Of a DNA stretch of 64,000 bases, positions 9,722 through 20,706 are shown in pieces. Within the stretch, counting starts at the first letter, position 1. The number at the start of each line of letters is the position of its first letter. The notes beneath the pieces were generated by a model. It saw nothing but the letters and a program-made list of their open reading frames with translations, was not told where the DNA came from and ran no database searches. Both the position numbers and the translations under genes were made by a program. Source of the DNA: Puccinellia tenuiflora (lineage: Eukaryota; Streptophyta; Magnoliopsida; Poales; Poaceae); the NCBI GenBank assembly GCA_012064385.1, contig QRDG01000524.1:1019094-1083093 (forward strand). Reading direction: 5' to 3'.

Positions 9722-10912
9722 CTAAAAGTATGGAGGAAAAATCCAAGCGCAAGTATTACGACCAGGGTAATGATATCCCGTTGACATGATCGTTGCGTCC
9801 GAGGAGTGATAACAACACACAGTGCAGCTACCAAGGTTCAACTTGGCTAAGCACTCCGGATCATGCTCCTCCTCTTGCTCAGAGTAGTAGACACAGTTCC
9901 TTTCCACCTCGCCGCGCATGGTCACCGCCGGCATGTGCACCGCCTTGCAGCATCCCGGCCCTAGGAACAAGGCGTGGTCACCCAAACTCGTTACCTCTGC
10001 CCACGTGCCTTCTAGGTTGTCGCCTCTGGCAAGCTCGAAGACCCTAAAAGTTGTGGCCTTGCCGCTGCTGCTTCTGCTTGCCGGCGTCTCCACCACCACG
10101 GTTGCCAGCTTTCCACCCAGCTCGAAGATATACCGTCGATCAAATGTCACGGGTGGTGGTTGGATGGTTATCTTCTCGAGCAGGACGAGCTGAGGAGCAT
10201 TGCGCTTGTCTGGGACGATGGCGAGCTTGTATAATAGGTCATGAGTATGCGGCCACCAGATGTTCGACAAGAGGCCATAGAGGTCGCCGTTGCAAAAAGC
10301 AATGTCGACCATGTTTTGGAAAAGCGGGAACGTAAAACATCTCGTGGTCGTCGTCCACCCTCCGCCGGGGCCAGAAAACCTAGAGAGGACTATGCACCTT
10401 GTGCTCATCATCGCGGCGAGGGTGCATCCTGTGGAGGCCGGGTCTTGGGAGAAGATGATCTTTCTGCAGGGAGAGAATTTGTAAGGGGTTTCTTCACGAC
10501 GACGAGCTGAGCAGCTACAAGAAAGGTGTTCCTTATGCAGCGCCCACGCACAGGTAAACAGGTTCACGATGTCGATCCGGCAGCCGATGGCGGCGGCGAC
10601 CCAGCCGCCGTTGTAGGATCCGACGATCCGCTTGCCGTATGGGAACCACGGGAGCGGGGCTGCCAGCACCCTGCCGTCCTCGGGGCTGTACGGCCGCGCC
10701 TCCCGGTCAAGCCTGCCGTTTCCCGTCGACGGGAGCAGCAGCGGCAGATTCGGCTGCAGCCACGACGCGGCGGCACGCCACGACGTGCAGACAGCAGCGA
10801 AACGGCGGCGGTCGAAAGACGAGGAGCACCGGCGGTAGATCGTGCCCAGGAGGTCGCCCGGGAGGTCGTCGGACCACCGCCCTTGGGTGCCATCGTCCTT
10901 GCCGCCGGTCAT
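9722..10912 (-). CDS. F-box protein, DUF295-type
   Basis: A single uninterrupted exon of 396 codons. Residues about 13-50 (WSDDLPGDLLGTIYRRC, then RRFAAVCTSWRAAA) match the F-box, which binds SKP1 in SCF ubiquitin ligases. The rest resembles the plant-specific F-box/DUF295 family, with a KIIFSQDP-like and a CAWALHKEH-like segment and a C-terminal block around YHYPGRNTCAWIFPP. The substrate cannot be deduced. The start at 10912 fits the family: few residues precede the F-box. A TATA-like TATATTA lies about 30-40 bp upstream on the minus strand. Length and integrity suggest a functional gene, though the family is full of lineage-specific and silent copies. Confidence 0.85.
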   Translation of the reverse strand: MTGGKDDGTQGRWSDDLPGDLLGTIYRRCSSSFDRRRFAAVCTSWRAAASWLQPNLPLLLPSTGNGRLDREARPYSPEDGRVLAAPLPWFPYGKRIVGSYNGGWVAAAIGCRIDIVNLFTCAWALHKEHLSCSCSARRREETPYKFSPCRKIIFSQDPASTGCTLAAMMSTRCIVLSRFSGPGGGWTTTTRCFTFPLFQNMVDIAFCNGDLYGLLSNIWWPHTHDLLYKLAIVPDKRNAPQLVLLEKITIQPPPVTFDRRYIFELGGKLATVVVETPASRSSSGKATTFRVFELARGDNLEGTWAEVTSLGDHALFLGPGCCKAVHMPAVTMRGEVERNCVYYSEQEEEHDPECLAKLNLGSCTVCCYHSSDATIMSTGYHYPGRNTCAWIFPPYF

Positions 10913-11355
10913 CCTGCAGATCGAGTACTGATTCTCATAGTAATATAGCTAAGTGGCCAGTTACGTGGAAATCGATGGATCGATCGCCATTGTTATAAGA
11001 GGTGCGAGGAAACGGGACGCGCGCGACACGATACCTGACCTGATCGGATTTAACTTTGGTACGTCACGTGACTTGCATATATGGGATTTCTGTTCCAATC
11101 GAAGATCGTTCCGGAAAAAGTGAAAATATTATGACACGTGGGCCCCACGATCCGATCCACGGATAGATGGCCGGAGGTGGATCAGCTTGGGGCCTAGAGC
11201 TTTGTCACCAAGCACTCGATCCTCTCTCTATTTAATTCGTTCAATCACACAAGTTTTACAGGAGTTCGAATTCAGAAATGCTCGACAAGTTGCTTCGAGG
11301 TTCCGTGTGGTCTTTCAAGACCTACGGCCAGGCCATAATCCTTTCGCCAAGCCTA
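10913..11355 (-). promoter_or_regulatory. Upstream region of the F-box gene
   Basis: A possible TATA box (TATATTA on the minus strand near 10941-10950). Several ACGTG-type cores occur (for example CACGTGAC near 11065 and CACGTGGG near 11136), the kind bound by bZIP/bHLH factors. Function is inferred only from motif and position. Confidence 0.35.
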
Positions 11356-11658
11356 CTCCCTCCGTCTCGGTTTATAAGTCACAATTCGTGTTTCTCTGCT
11401 ATCAAGGTGAAGGAGTATTGGCCATGCAAAATTTATGACCCCAATATTTCACCCAATTAGCACTCTTACTTTTAATGCCAACATTAACTAGGGAAATGCC
11501 AAACCAAATCAGGATGATTTGATGGCGCATACATTGGTCGAGCATGCATGCAAAACTAGTCACCCCCTAATTAACTGCTCTTAATTAATGCTAATTACGC
11601 CTTACTCTTGGTATTACATGGTTTTCATATTGTGACTTATAAACAGAGATGGAGGGAG
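11356..11658. mobile_element. Stowaway MITE (Tc1/Mariner)
   Basis: The left end CTCCCTCCGTCTCGGTTTAT and the right end are inverted repeats over about 30 bp with three differences, and both are flanked by TA. The 303-bp length and the sequence are typical of Triticeae Stowaway elements. Confidence 0.92.
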
Positions 11659-12300
11659 TATCTCATATTCAAGTTATAAGTAACTCATAATTCGCATTCA
11701 AGGCCTACAAGCCAGGTTGACGAAATGGTACTGACCTTCGGTAAATCCTATATATAGCCACACAGCGATACAAGACGCGCGCCTCGCCTAAAGGGCTCCC
11801 GCTGATCGGTCGACCCATTTGGCAACTATTTATTTTTTTGCTTTTTTATTTTTCTTCTATGTTTTCTTTTCTTTTATTTTTTCGTTAGTTTCTTTTCGGT
11901 TTGTTTATAATTTTGAAAAAAATAGTTTTCAATTTTTTGCCAGATTTTAAAATATTCAAATTTTAAAAATTATTCAGTTTTGTAATAATATGAAAATTAA
12001 AATTTGTTCAAATTCTAAAATGTTTAAATTAGTTCATCTGTGAAATTTTTTCAAAACTAAAATTTATTCAAATTTTAAAAAGTTCAAATTTGGAAATTGT
12101 TCATTAGAAAATTGTCTAGAAAACTTTCAAAATTCAAATTTATTCAAATAAAAAAGGTTCAAATTTGAAATTGATCACCTTTTAAAAACATTCATATAAA
12201 AAACAGATTTGAAAATATTTCTGATTTGAAAAATGTTCATATTTCTATTCTATTTAAAATTAAAATTAAAATAATAAACATAAAATAAAACATAAAATCA
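11659..12300. other. AT-rich stretch with degenerate TTCAAATTT repeats
   Basis: From about 11,820 to 12,300 the sequence repeats short phrases such as TTCAAATTTTAAAA and TGTTCAAATT in loose tandem. Short matching phrases at its edges (TCGCCTAAAG near 11,786; CTTTAGGCGG near 12,343, complementary) could be the ends of an unidentified transposon. No coding content. Confidence 0.35.
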
Positions 12301-12369
12301 CTTGTTAAATGGGCCGCATTGTTGCAACCCATTTAGTGGCACTTTAGGCGGCGGAGCCTCTCGCGTCGC

Positions 12370-13160
12370 CTTGAAGCAATATAAAGGAGCTACCCTGGCC
12401 TTCCGTTGGGATCACCTTGCTGTATCGGGTCTTCTTGGGCCTGGGCCTCGATTCTCATATTACCCTTTGTTGAGAACCAACTTGTCCCTAGCCGGAGGGT
12501 GCAGGAACCGCTGCCTCATTGTCTCAAAATCTTTCCAGTCCCATATTTTCAGCCAATCCACTCCACTGTATCAGTACCTGAACAATCAAGATCGAGCCGC
12601 ATTGGGTAACTCGCTGCCCTGGAGTATTTTTTGCAAGAACCTAAAATGCAATATGAGGATATAGGTCGAGAAAGACAAGTTTGTACCTATTGATTGGGAC
12701 CTAGCGATAGTTCAAACTGAGAAAATGCACCACCAGATTGATTTTGCTTGATTCACGCATATCCAAGCGATAAGCCAGATATCCAACTTTGTCCAGAACT
12801 TCATAATGGCCATAATGGCCATTATCACCAACTAAAAAGGAATGTTCTGACCTGTGTTTATCAGCTTGATGCTTCATGTGTTGCTTTGCTCTAAAAGGAT
12901 GTTACTGAACAGAAGCTTAAAGAACAACTCGATTGGCAAGCCATTGTTCCATATCAGATGAGTCAATAAGTGGGGCCAAGCCAAAGTGACGAGGCTGGTG
13001 CCCGTAAGTGACTAGGAATGGATTTTTGCCCAAGGACGAGTAGTGCACGTTATTGTTATACCAGAACTCACATAATGAACCACTTTTTCATGTCTCATAT
13101 CCTTCATCATCTCCTGTAAATCGTATGTCAATATTCTTTTCTGAGACCCTAATTTTGTAA
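12370..13160 (-). mobile_element. Decayed Ty3-gypsy polyprotein end (integrase C-terminus and chromodomain)
   Basis: On the minus strand the pieces read, in order: EFWYNNNVHYSSLGKNPF and HQPRHFGLAP (integrase core end), AKQHMKHQADKHRSEHSF and VGD (integrase C-terminal segment), YEVLDKVGYLAYRLDM, then VLIQWSGLAEN followed by a chromodomain-like end. Multiple frame changes and stops break it. Chromodomain-carrying gypsy elements (chromoviruses) have exactly this order. No LTR was found on either side. Confidence 0.75.
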
Positions 13161-13605
13161 TGTACAACTCGGTGTTTTCTCGCTCAATTTCTCCACGGAA
13201 GATGGCACCGGAGATGTGCAGTGGAAGAAAGAGTTAGGTTATGATAAAAAAAAAGATAGCATACACACATCGTCACAGATCAAGCTTTAGACAGTCTCGG
13301 TTTAGACTGAACATCCATGAAGCAGTGATTGTGCATATCAACTGGAGAGGGCCATCACATAAGGTACAAATGCAAAACACAGAAGTGAATTGGCGAGTTG
13401 CCACGATTCAAATTCAAATGCAGTACAAGTTCAAAACAGGGGACGAAGAATGGATCAGGTTAAGATTCATAGATTGACATTTCCAAAATTCAAAAGCAGT
13501 ACAAGTACTCTAATGTATGGCTTGACTAACGAGTTCAAACATTCGAGTACGGACATAAGTTCAGGCAGACGTGTGACTCTGACTACTGGATTCAGAATAA
13601 ATCAA

Positions 13606-13881
13606 CTAGACACGCGTACATCGACGACGAGCAAGGCAGCAGACGCGGACAACGAGGGCGGCCCCGACGGCAAGGAGCACCGCGCCGTCGATGGCGATAC
13701 GTCCGCCACCGTTCGGCCCCGCCTCGGGCGGGAGGTAGAAGCGGCCCAGCATTGTGTACCAGAAGCCGATCCCAATGGCGAAGGGACCAACGACAATGAG
13801 TATCATGTCACATAGCAGGCCGTCGTCAGAGTCCGGCGCCGGCACTTGGCCGCTGCCGCCATTGTGGCCCTCGAGATCCAT
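13606..13881 (-). CDS. Small two-segment membrane protein, member 1
   Basis: The 91-codon frame begins MDLEGHNGGSGQVPAPDSDD. It has two hydrophobic segments (about residues 22-44 and 62-82) and ends in a Cys/Arg-rich tail (RVCCLARRRCTRV). The same plan (short acidic N-terminus with APD, two membrane segments, cysteine cluster at the end) is seen at 16498-16830 and 18704-19012. I chose the ATG at 13881 over the longer frame from 13989 because MDLE aligns with the starts of the other two. Function unknown; juxtamembrane cysteines would suit S-acylation, an inference only. The second membrane segment and tail are the least similar to the paralogues. Confidence 0.55.
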   Translation of the reverse strand: MDLEGHNGGSGQVPAPDSDDGLLCDMILIVVGPFAIGIGFWYTMLGRFYLPPEAGPNGGGRIAIDGAVLLAVGAALVVRVCCLARRRCTRV

Positions 13882-15624
13882 GTAGTCCCGCGACACGGCC
13901 GCCGCCGCCGCCTCTTCCTCCTCCAACGGATCGACTCGCTTCGACCTGTAGATAAGAAGAAAGGATTGAGCCGATGATGACTCGATCAATGGCGGTGAAC
14001 CTCCAAGGATGCACGCATGCTGATGGGTCGATGGATCAGTACCTGAAAATCTTCGTCATGAGAGAGAAGGATTAACAGTTGTTGGTATTGAGACGTGAGA
14101 AAGAAGGGACGTTATTGGTTAGGGTTTATGATGAACCTACGGGCGCAACAACCTCGCATGCTTTTTTCAGGGTTAACAACCTCGCATGTACGCAGTCCGA
14201 TTTGTCAAAGGCCCGGATCTGGCTTGATCATACTTGCATGTTTGAAAGGCCCAGATCTTATATCTCGTCCCTGTTTGCACTGCCTGAAGGCTCAGGCCAA
14301 CTGCCGGCCCTACTAAGGTGTGGTTTTTCAATCCTGCTATTTTTTTCTGTTTTTCTTTTCATTAACTAGCATAATATCCTTGCGTTGCAACAGGATAACA
14401 AATGATAAATTCGTGCGTTCCTACGTTTTTTACTTGACATATATTGTTATTGATGAAATATGTATTTTATTTGAACTTAGTTTCTAAACCAGCATGACCT
14501 GACAAATTCTAAATTTCTCCGTTCAATGTAGCCCACTGGCTCCATAATTCCCGGCATATATCCTCTTCCTTCATGCCTGTTCCATGCCATTGGTTGTCCC
14601 TCTATCTACACTGGCACCACACTTCGCCTTGTTTCATTTATTCATTGTCACACAATGTTTTCGTATCAATTCTAGTAAATTTTCGTGCAATTTCTGCAAA
14701 CGATATACGACAATATGGCTACATTCGACAATGAGAGCAAAGAAAGTATAGTGGCAATCAATCAACTTCAATGGCAAACTTAGCTTCCACCCACAACAGG
14801 CTATGCTTCCATTGTGTTTCACGCTTCAGTCAATTATATGCGACAAAATAGAAAAATACAAAGAAATACTGATTAATGGTTGTTACATTAAGCAAATACA
14901 AGCTTCGAGTGTTTTACCATGCCACAAAAACTATGGTATAATTAACTCGGCCCTTTTTTGTGATCATCACACACACCCTTGTTTTCCTTCTCCTCGTTTT
15001 ACCCCACCCAAGACATGTAAGAAGACCGCCGATTTCTCCCTTGGAAACCTATGAAGGTGAGGCATTAAGTACCATGATCAGTAAGGATGGAGGCAACAAA
15101 ATTATATAGTAGAACTCTAAGAAAATACACCTTATCGAACGAGCTAAACATGTGGTTGTACAATGAACATAAAAGAAGCTGATAATTTGCACACCATACG
15201 CGGTATCACATCAAATATGAGACTTATTGTCATCGGAAATCATATGTCATTATACCATGCTAACCCTACATTATACCATGCCATTAAAGCATTTTATGCT
15301 ATATTGCAGCTATTCAAGTTTCATTCGTGATGTAAAGTTTCGAGCATATATGAAAAATAATAATAATAAATGAGCATTATGGCATCAAACACCATGGCTA
15401 GTTAACAACAAAAGAAATGCAAAAAATTCAGAACGGTCATCTTTCCTCCATTAGACACATCTTTGTCATCGCTCAGCTTGACATCAGGAACCTCCGCAAT
15501 TGCAACAATTAGTCGCCAACATAGACAGGTAAGGAATTAGTTTAAGTGTAGAGTGTGAATGGGTTCTTGCATGTGATGCATTAATCATCAGGTATTTGAA
15601 CTTTCGACGGACATGTGAATGGCC
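13882..15624. other. No recognisable gene
   Basis: AT-rich intergenic sequence. The phrase TTGCGTTGCAACAGGAT near 14,380-14,396 is reminiscent of grass transposon edges, but I found no partner. Nothing else supported. Confidence 0.4.
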
Positions 15625-15779
15625 CGTGCATCTGTTGATGCTGACGGACATATATTGTTAATTATTCACAAGTGAGCAAACAATGAAAATTATAATGCTT
15701 TTAGACAAAGCCTTCAAGTAACTAAGATTCGCAGAAGCAGCAAAAGGGTAGGGCGAGGAAAACACAGGAGTAAAACTTG

Positions 15780-16315
15780 TCAAATAGAACTTTAGATCTC
15801 ATCCGTTATATCAAGGGAACTTTAGATCTCACTATTCATATTACTCCTTCACCACCTCTCTAGTTGCATACTCTGATCCTGATTGGACAGGATATCCCGA
15901 CACCCGTCGTTCTACTTTAGGTTTCCAGGTATTTCTTGGAGATAATCTCATTTCGTGGTCATCCAAACGCTAACTAACCATGGCCAGGTCAACTCCACAA
16001 GCTAAATATTGTGTGTTTTCACTCATTCGATAGCCGAGAGCTGCTGGACTGAACTCTTTTGCAGGAGTTGCATCGTTGACGACAGGTCTACTGTGTTGTG
16101 TACCCGAATAATGTGTCCACTATCCAGCATCGGCGCACGAAGCAGGATGGATATCCATTTTGTCCGTGACAAGGTGCATGTTGGCGAGTTCCAAGTTCTC
16201 CATTTTTTTTTTTTGCGAAAAGGTTCTCCATATTCCGGTGTCAACGTGATTTACAGAGATTTTGACCGAAGGCGTCACCATAGCGGCACTCTTCGTGTCA
16301 GCATCACCGTCAGGT
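15780..16315 (+). mobile_element. Ty1-copia RNase H relic (unit A)
   Basis: Translation in shifting frames gives YIKGTLDLT, then CPDTRRSTLGFQVFLGDN and LISWSSKR, then HRRTKQDG and VRDKV, all diagnostic of the RNase H end of copia polyproteins. Stops and frameshifts make it non-functional. No LTR or other pol domain is attached. Confidence 0.75.
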
Positions 16316-16497
16316 AATTAAACGTTCACCCACTTAATTAATTAATTAGGATCTGATCTGAAACTGTATTCAGTTAGTGTGTGTTCACGTGTGTTGAGGA
16401 ATGTAAGACGTCACATTGCAGCTGCCATCTATATATGCATACAAAGTTCACCTTCTGTTTACACGCAACAAAATGAAGCAAGCTCTAAACTAACTAC

Positions 16498-16830
16498 CTA
16501 TACATCCAGCACGCCGTCATGGCGCATGTCCATGCAGCCAGACGACCAGCAGCAGCAGCAGAGGCGAAGGGCGAGGCAGACGCATAAGGCGCAGCCGCCG
16601 GCCGCGAACACGCCGCCGGCGACAGCCATTAGGAGGGCCACAGCCACGGGGGGACAACTTCCTGCACAATCCTGCGGGTAGATGACGAAGCCGACGCCAA
16701 GCAGCAGGAACAGGAGGCCGACGATTGCCCAGATGGAGGCGCTGCAAGCCACCAAGCAGCCGATGCGGCAGCTGAAAGTGCCGCCGCGGTCCGGCGCCGT
16801 CGCCGCGCCGCCCCCGTCCTCCAGATCCAT
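16498..16830 (-). CDS. Small two-segment membrane protein, member 2
   Basis: The 110-residue product starts MDLEDGGGAATAPDRGG. Hydrophobic segments lie at about residues 27-51 and 61-88, followed by the cysteine cluster LRLCCCC and the tail RHDGVLDV. Member 3 shares the GGGxATAPD start, the PVA…V membrane entry, LR[LF]CCC and RHDGV. A TATA box (TATAAAG, 16924-16918 on the minus strand) lies about 90 bp before the ATG. The leader phrase CACCAAT-CGATCGAT is shared with member 3. The reading frame is open and conserved over an old duplication, which argues for coding function. The family is not one I can name; position in the plasma membrane or endomembranes is inferred. Confidence 0.7.
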   Translation of the reverse strand: MDLEDGGGAATAPDRGGTFSCRIGCLVACSASIWAIVGLLFLLLGVGFVIYPQDCAGSCPPVAVALLMAVAGGVFAAGGCALCVCLALRLCCCCWSSGCMDMRHDGVLDV

Positions 16831-16917
16831 ATGTACCGTAATCGATCGATCGATTGGTGCTCACCTACGTACTTCCAAGCCGGCCTATCTCTAGCTAGGA
16901 AAATAACCTATTTCCCG

Positions 16918-16924
16918 CTTTATA
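16918..16924 (-). promoter_or_regulatory. TATA box of membrane-protein member 2
   Basis: TATAAAG on the minus strand, about 90 bp upstream of the start codon at 16830. Confidence 0.5.
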
Positions 16925-17098
16925 AGTGCAATCTGATTTAACTTGTACGTAAAAAAAATAACAACTTTGGAGTTATTCGTATCTAAACTGATTTTGTTAC
17001 TAGTAATAACTGGTTTCAACTACTCACTCTATTTAATTAACTATCTTTCTAATAAAAGATTATATTATGAAACAGAGGGATAACTAACAGAATACAGA

Positions 17099-17427
17099 AA
17101 AAACTCTGATTTCTTTCCAAAAAACCATTAATCTGTATTAGTGTCTCCAACCGGGAGTAAAAGTCTATCTTTAGTCCCAGTTGGAGATAGAAACCGGGAC
17201 TAAAGGTTCTGCAACTGGGACTAAAAATAGACCTTTACTCCCGGTTGGAGACACTAATAGAGATTAAAGGTTTTTGGAAAGAAATCAGAATTTTTTCATG
17301 ATTGAACCGGGACTAAATCTGGCCGGCTGCCCTAGCCGTTGAAACCGGGACTAATGCTCCCACTAGTACCGGTTCCAACATTGGCCGGGACGAAAGCTCC
17401 GTATGGAAGCCCTGTTTTCTACTAGTG
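17099..17427. mobile_element. CACTA-derived hairpin MITE
   Basis: The right end is the complement of CACTAGTAGAAAACAGGG, a CACTA-type terminus. The left part is a long inverted repeat: the arm 17099-17180 pairs with 17217-17298 with few mismatches, around a centre full of CCGGGACTAAA and its complement. No matching CACTA end was found on the left, so that end is lost or diverged. Transcripts would fold into a long hairpin. Confidence 0.7.
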
Positions 17428-17719
17428 AAAGAAGGAAGACCTGCTCCGTGCATCGGTTGATGCACACACTCACATAATGTTTATTATTAAGTTATACCAA
17501 GCAAATCTAGACACTGATGACGAATCAAGTAAAAATATAGAGAATATCGAGACCATCCAAAATGGACCGCCTCGCGACAATAACGCTATGACAAGTAACC
17601 GAACAACGAAAAATATAGTACTCCTACAGAAAGCCATCAAGTAGTATTCGTCGCACGTGCACCAATAACGAAGACCACCACCAGCAACAAAAGGGTAGGG
17701 TGAGGCATACGCAGAACTA

Positions 17720-18230
17720 AACCTTGTCAAACAGGTCATCCGTTATACGAATGGCACTTTAGTCGACCCCGGTATTCATAACTACTTCTACGACCTCTCT
17801 AGTTGCATACTCTTATGTCAATTGGGCAGTTTGTCCTGATACTCGTTGTTCTACTTCCGATTTATATGTATTCCTCGGAGATAATCTTATTTTATGGTCA
17901 TCCAAACGTCTACTAACCGTCTCTAGGTCAACAGCTGACATAGTGTGTGTGGTCACTCTTGTAGCAGCCAAGACCTTCTGGTTTTGGCATCCTTTGCAAG
18001 AATTGCATTGTCCAATCGATAGGTCTACTATTGTGTACTGTGATAAAGTGTCCGCCATGATCGATATCGATTTTGCCGGTGACAAGGTATAAGTTGGCGA
18101 GGTCTGAGTTTTCCTTACTCCAACAGCATCGCAGTTCGCAGATAAGTTACCAAATGCCACACCACGACGTCCTTAGTTGAGTTTTGTACCAGTCTCACTG
18201 TTCGGGGACCTCTCGCAGACACTGCCAAAG
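17720..18230 (+). mobile_element. Ty1-copia RNase H relic (unit B)
   Basis: Readable pieces include CPDTRCSTSDLYVFLGDN, LILWSSKRLLTVSRSTA and VYCDKVSAM, followed by a diverged DIDFAGDKV. This is the same pol segment as the relic in unit A, similarly truncated, so both descend from one copia remnant that was duplicated with the adjacent gene. Confidence 0.7.
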
Positions 18231-18703
18231 GATGAATGTAACACGCATTGGAGGTGCTATCTCTGGTTTATGACCCGACTTTACTCTCTAGTTTTTCCCG
18301 ATGGCTTTATCGAAACTAGATACCCTTATTAATTTGTTTGGATAATATTTTAACGCCTTCGAAGTTGTCACCGTGGATGTATAAAGTTGCCATCATACAG
18401 CTCTGGCAACAACTAGTGGGGCTAATTTTCTTGTCAAAGTATACACACGTGGGATCTTGTTTGAATCTCCTGTCGATACAAAGCCAATGGTGAAAATTGA
18501 TTGCGAATCAGGCAAGCTGTTTATTGTACAATTTTATTTATTCATATAACCAACTTCCTCGCTTGGGTTTATCAATTCTGCTTTTCTTCTTCGAGATATA
18601 GTATGTAGCAATGTTTGTTTTTTGCATACAACGGTACAAACCGTAGAGATAAGACTGCGGTAATGAGGAGGTCGCCGGCCGGTGGAAGCTAACTACTCAA
18701 CAA

Positions 18704-19012
18704 CTAGCAGCACACGCCGTCATGGCGCCTCTCCAAGCAGCAGCAGAAGCGGAGGACGAAGCAGACCCAGAAGGCGCCGACGAGGGCGAAGCACACGCCG
18801 ACGGCGATGGCCACGGGGCGATATCCCCGGCAACTCCCTCCAGTTGCCAGATCGTAATCCCGCAAGTAGCAGAGAAGCGCCTGCAGCGCGTACAGGATGA
18901 CGCCGACTGCCCAGCTGCAGAAGATGCAAGCCCAAAAGCAGACGTCCAGAGTGGCGCCGGGGTCCGGCGCCGTCGCTACGCCGCCGCCGTCGTCCTCCTG
19001 ATTCACGTCCAT
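18704..19012 (-). CDS. Small two-segment membrane protein, member 3
   Basis: The 102-residue product starts MDVNQEDDGGGVATAPDPGA. Hydrophobic segments lie at about residues 24-50 and 66-88, the second ending in FVLRFCCCLERRHDGVCC. It is the closest relative of the gene at 16498-16830, with the same ends and spacing. Cysteines are abundant in and next to the membrane segments (Cys25, 29, 32, 48, 74, 84 and the CCC cluster). No domain that I recognise. Open reading frame and shared tail motif RHDGV suggest a maintained gene. Confidence 0.68.
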   Translation of the reverse strand: MDVNQEDDGGGVATAPDPGATLDVCFWACIFCSWAVGVILYALQALLCYLRDYDLATGGSCRGYRPVAIAVGVCFALVGAFWVCFVLRFCCCLERRHDGVCC

Positions 19013-19125
19013 GTCGTGCGTGTCCGATCGATATTGGTGTCCTACTCGATCAGCTAGCTGGTTATAACAACTTTTTCGAGGAGTCGTTCGTATCTCAACT
19101 GATTTTTGTACTAGCTAGTAACAAA

Positions 19126-20130
19126 AAAAAATACTCCGTACATACGTATGTACATACAACATACATGTTTCAATGTACGGACCCATCTTACATGAAACCT
19201 AACTCGATGGTTGATAGTTTGATACACGCTCGCAAGCACGACCTGCCATATATGTTTGACCAAACAGAAACTGGACCGTCACTTGTTAAGTATTCACTCA
19301 GTTGCAAATTAACTGAATTGTTACCTTAATCATCAGTAAAACTAGTTTAAGTTTGATCAAATTTATATAAAAAACCAGTACCCACGACACTAAATTATTT
19401 TCATTATATTTAGTAAAAACTCTGCTTATGTATAATATATATTGATGTTCGAAAACTCATACAGATGAACTCGAACCCATCCTAGCTAAAAAAGACACGC
19501 CGAATGTTGAAAATATCCAGAAAAAAATCATACACCCACATCTCTATTTTGCATGTGCACATGCAAAATTCTATAGAAAAATGTCATTTTATCTACGAGC
19601 TTTGTCAAAATAAAATGATTTTTGGTGCTCCAAAAAATGCTTTTTGCAACACAAAATTTGTTTCCATTTCACTCATATAACCACGTATATATTTTCTTGA
19701 TGAAAGTTTGAAGACATGTTAGACACACCAAACTGTTTATTTTCCAATAGTTCAGATTATTTTGAAAGTTTTAAACAAGGAAAATGTTAGAAAAAGGGTT
19801 GTGGGAAGCTTTCCACGCAACAAGTGGCACGCTGTGGGAGGCTCTCCAACCCACGGATGAACATAAGCATGCCACTTGTCATGTGGGGGAGAGAGTCCCC
19901 AGGTGGGAGAGTGACATTGTGGGTCTGTTCTCTTTTATTATAGTTTCGAATACAAAAATGAAATATCCTACAAATTGGATGTTCAAATCATGATCTGTTT
20001 TCACGATCGTGCTAGTCGCGTCGAGATCTTCAAAACTAGAACACATGTTGATATGTTTTGACGAACTTTTTTATTGCATTGCCTGCTGGTTTGCAGTGTA
20101 ATGGATTTTTGCACTGTTTTTTCGGTTTGC
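19126..20130. other. No recognisable gene
   Basis: AT-rich intergenic sequence with a GC-richer patch near 19,790-19,920. Nothing identifiable. Confidence 0.4.
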
Positions 20131-20395
20131 ATTGCCTATGGTGTATCGATGCACTGCCTTTGAATGTCCTATCTTGAGCATCTATATTTCCACTGCCTTC
20201 TGGTGCACCGTTGCAATGCCTGCACTACCTTCGACGGAGCATTGCACTGTCTTTGGCTGGGTAGTGCACTGTCTTCGGCGGAGCACTCCATTGCCTTCGG
20301 TTGACCGGCGCACAGCTTGCACTGCTTCCGGTGGAGCATTGCACTACCTTCGATGGGCATTGCACTGCCGATGCATTGTCTTTTAAATTGGTAAA
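20130..20395. repeat. Degenerate minisatellite (GCATTGCACTGNCTTCGG type)
   Basis: Loose tandem copies of a 20-25 bp phrase, such as GAGCATTGCACTGTCTTTGG, GTAGTGCACTGTCTTCGGC and GAGCATTGCACTACCTTCGA, alternate over about 260 bp. Confidence 0.65.
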
Positions 20396-20706
20396 ATACT
20401 AGGGACAACGACCAATACACTCCTTCAAGATCATTATTAATGATTTTTATCTCTTCTCTTTCCTCTACGTACTAAGCTAATCAAGCTAGCAGATAGGTGG
20501 ATCAATTTTTACAGCTCGCTCACGAAGATGGCATTGCTTGCGCGCTCTGCTGCCGTGGCACTAGCGGACACAACGCCCCTACTACCCGAGCAGTTTCCCG
20601 GGCTTCCGGTAGGGTGTATGTGGCCTCTCCGCACGCATTGTGTTTTTGGGAACATTTTGGAAGTAGTGGACACCCTCTAAGTCATGCATTGTGGCACACA
20701 ACAACT

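Larger units (their letters stand above)
15625..17010. repeat. Segmental duplication, unit A
   Basis: Unit A and unit B (17450-19125) share the same layout and diverged sequence: TGCATCTGTTGATG start, CAACAAAAGGGTAGGG-type phrase, copia RNase H relic on the plus strand, membrane-protein gene on the minus strand, then a shared upstream stretch around TTCGTATCTAAACTGATTTT. Divergence is high, so the duplication is old. A hairpin MITE lies between the units. Confidence 0.7.
17450..19125. repeat. Segmental duplication, unit B
   Basis: Counterpart of unit A at 15625-17010; begins TGCATCGGTTGATGCACAC and ends near GTACTAGCTAG. It contains a copia RNase H relic and member 3 of the membrane-protein set in the same order and orientations. 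Confidence 0.7.

Noticed and set aside
10526..10948. 140-codon plus-strand frame and its overlapping neighbours
   Set aside because: Antisense of the F-box gene's GC-rich 5' half; Arg/Ala/Gly-rich composition typical of shadow frames.
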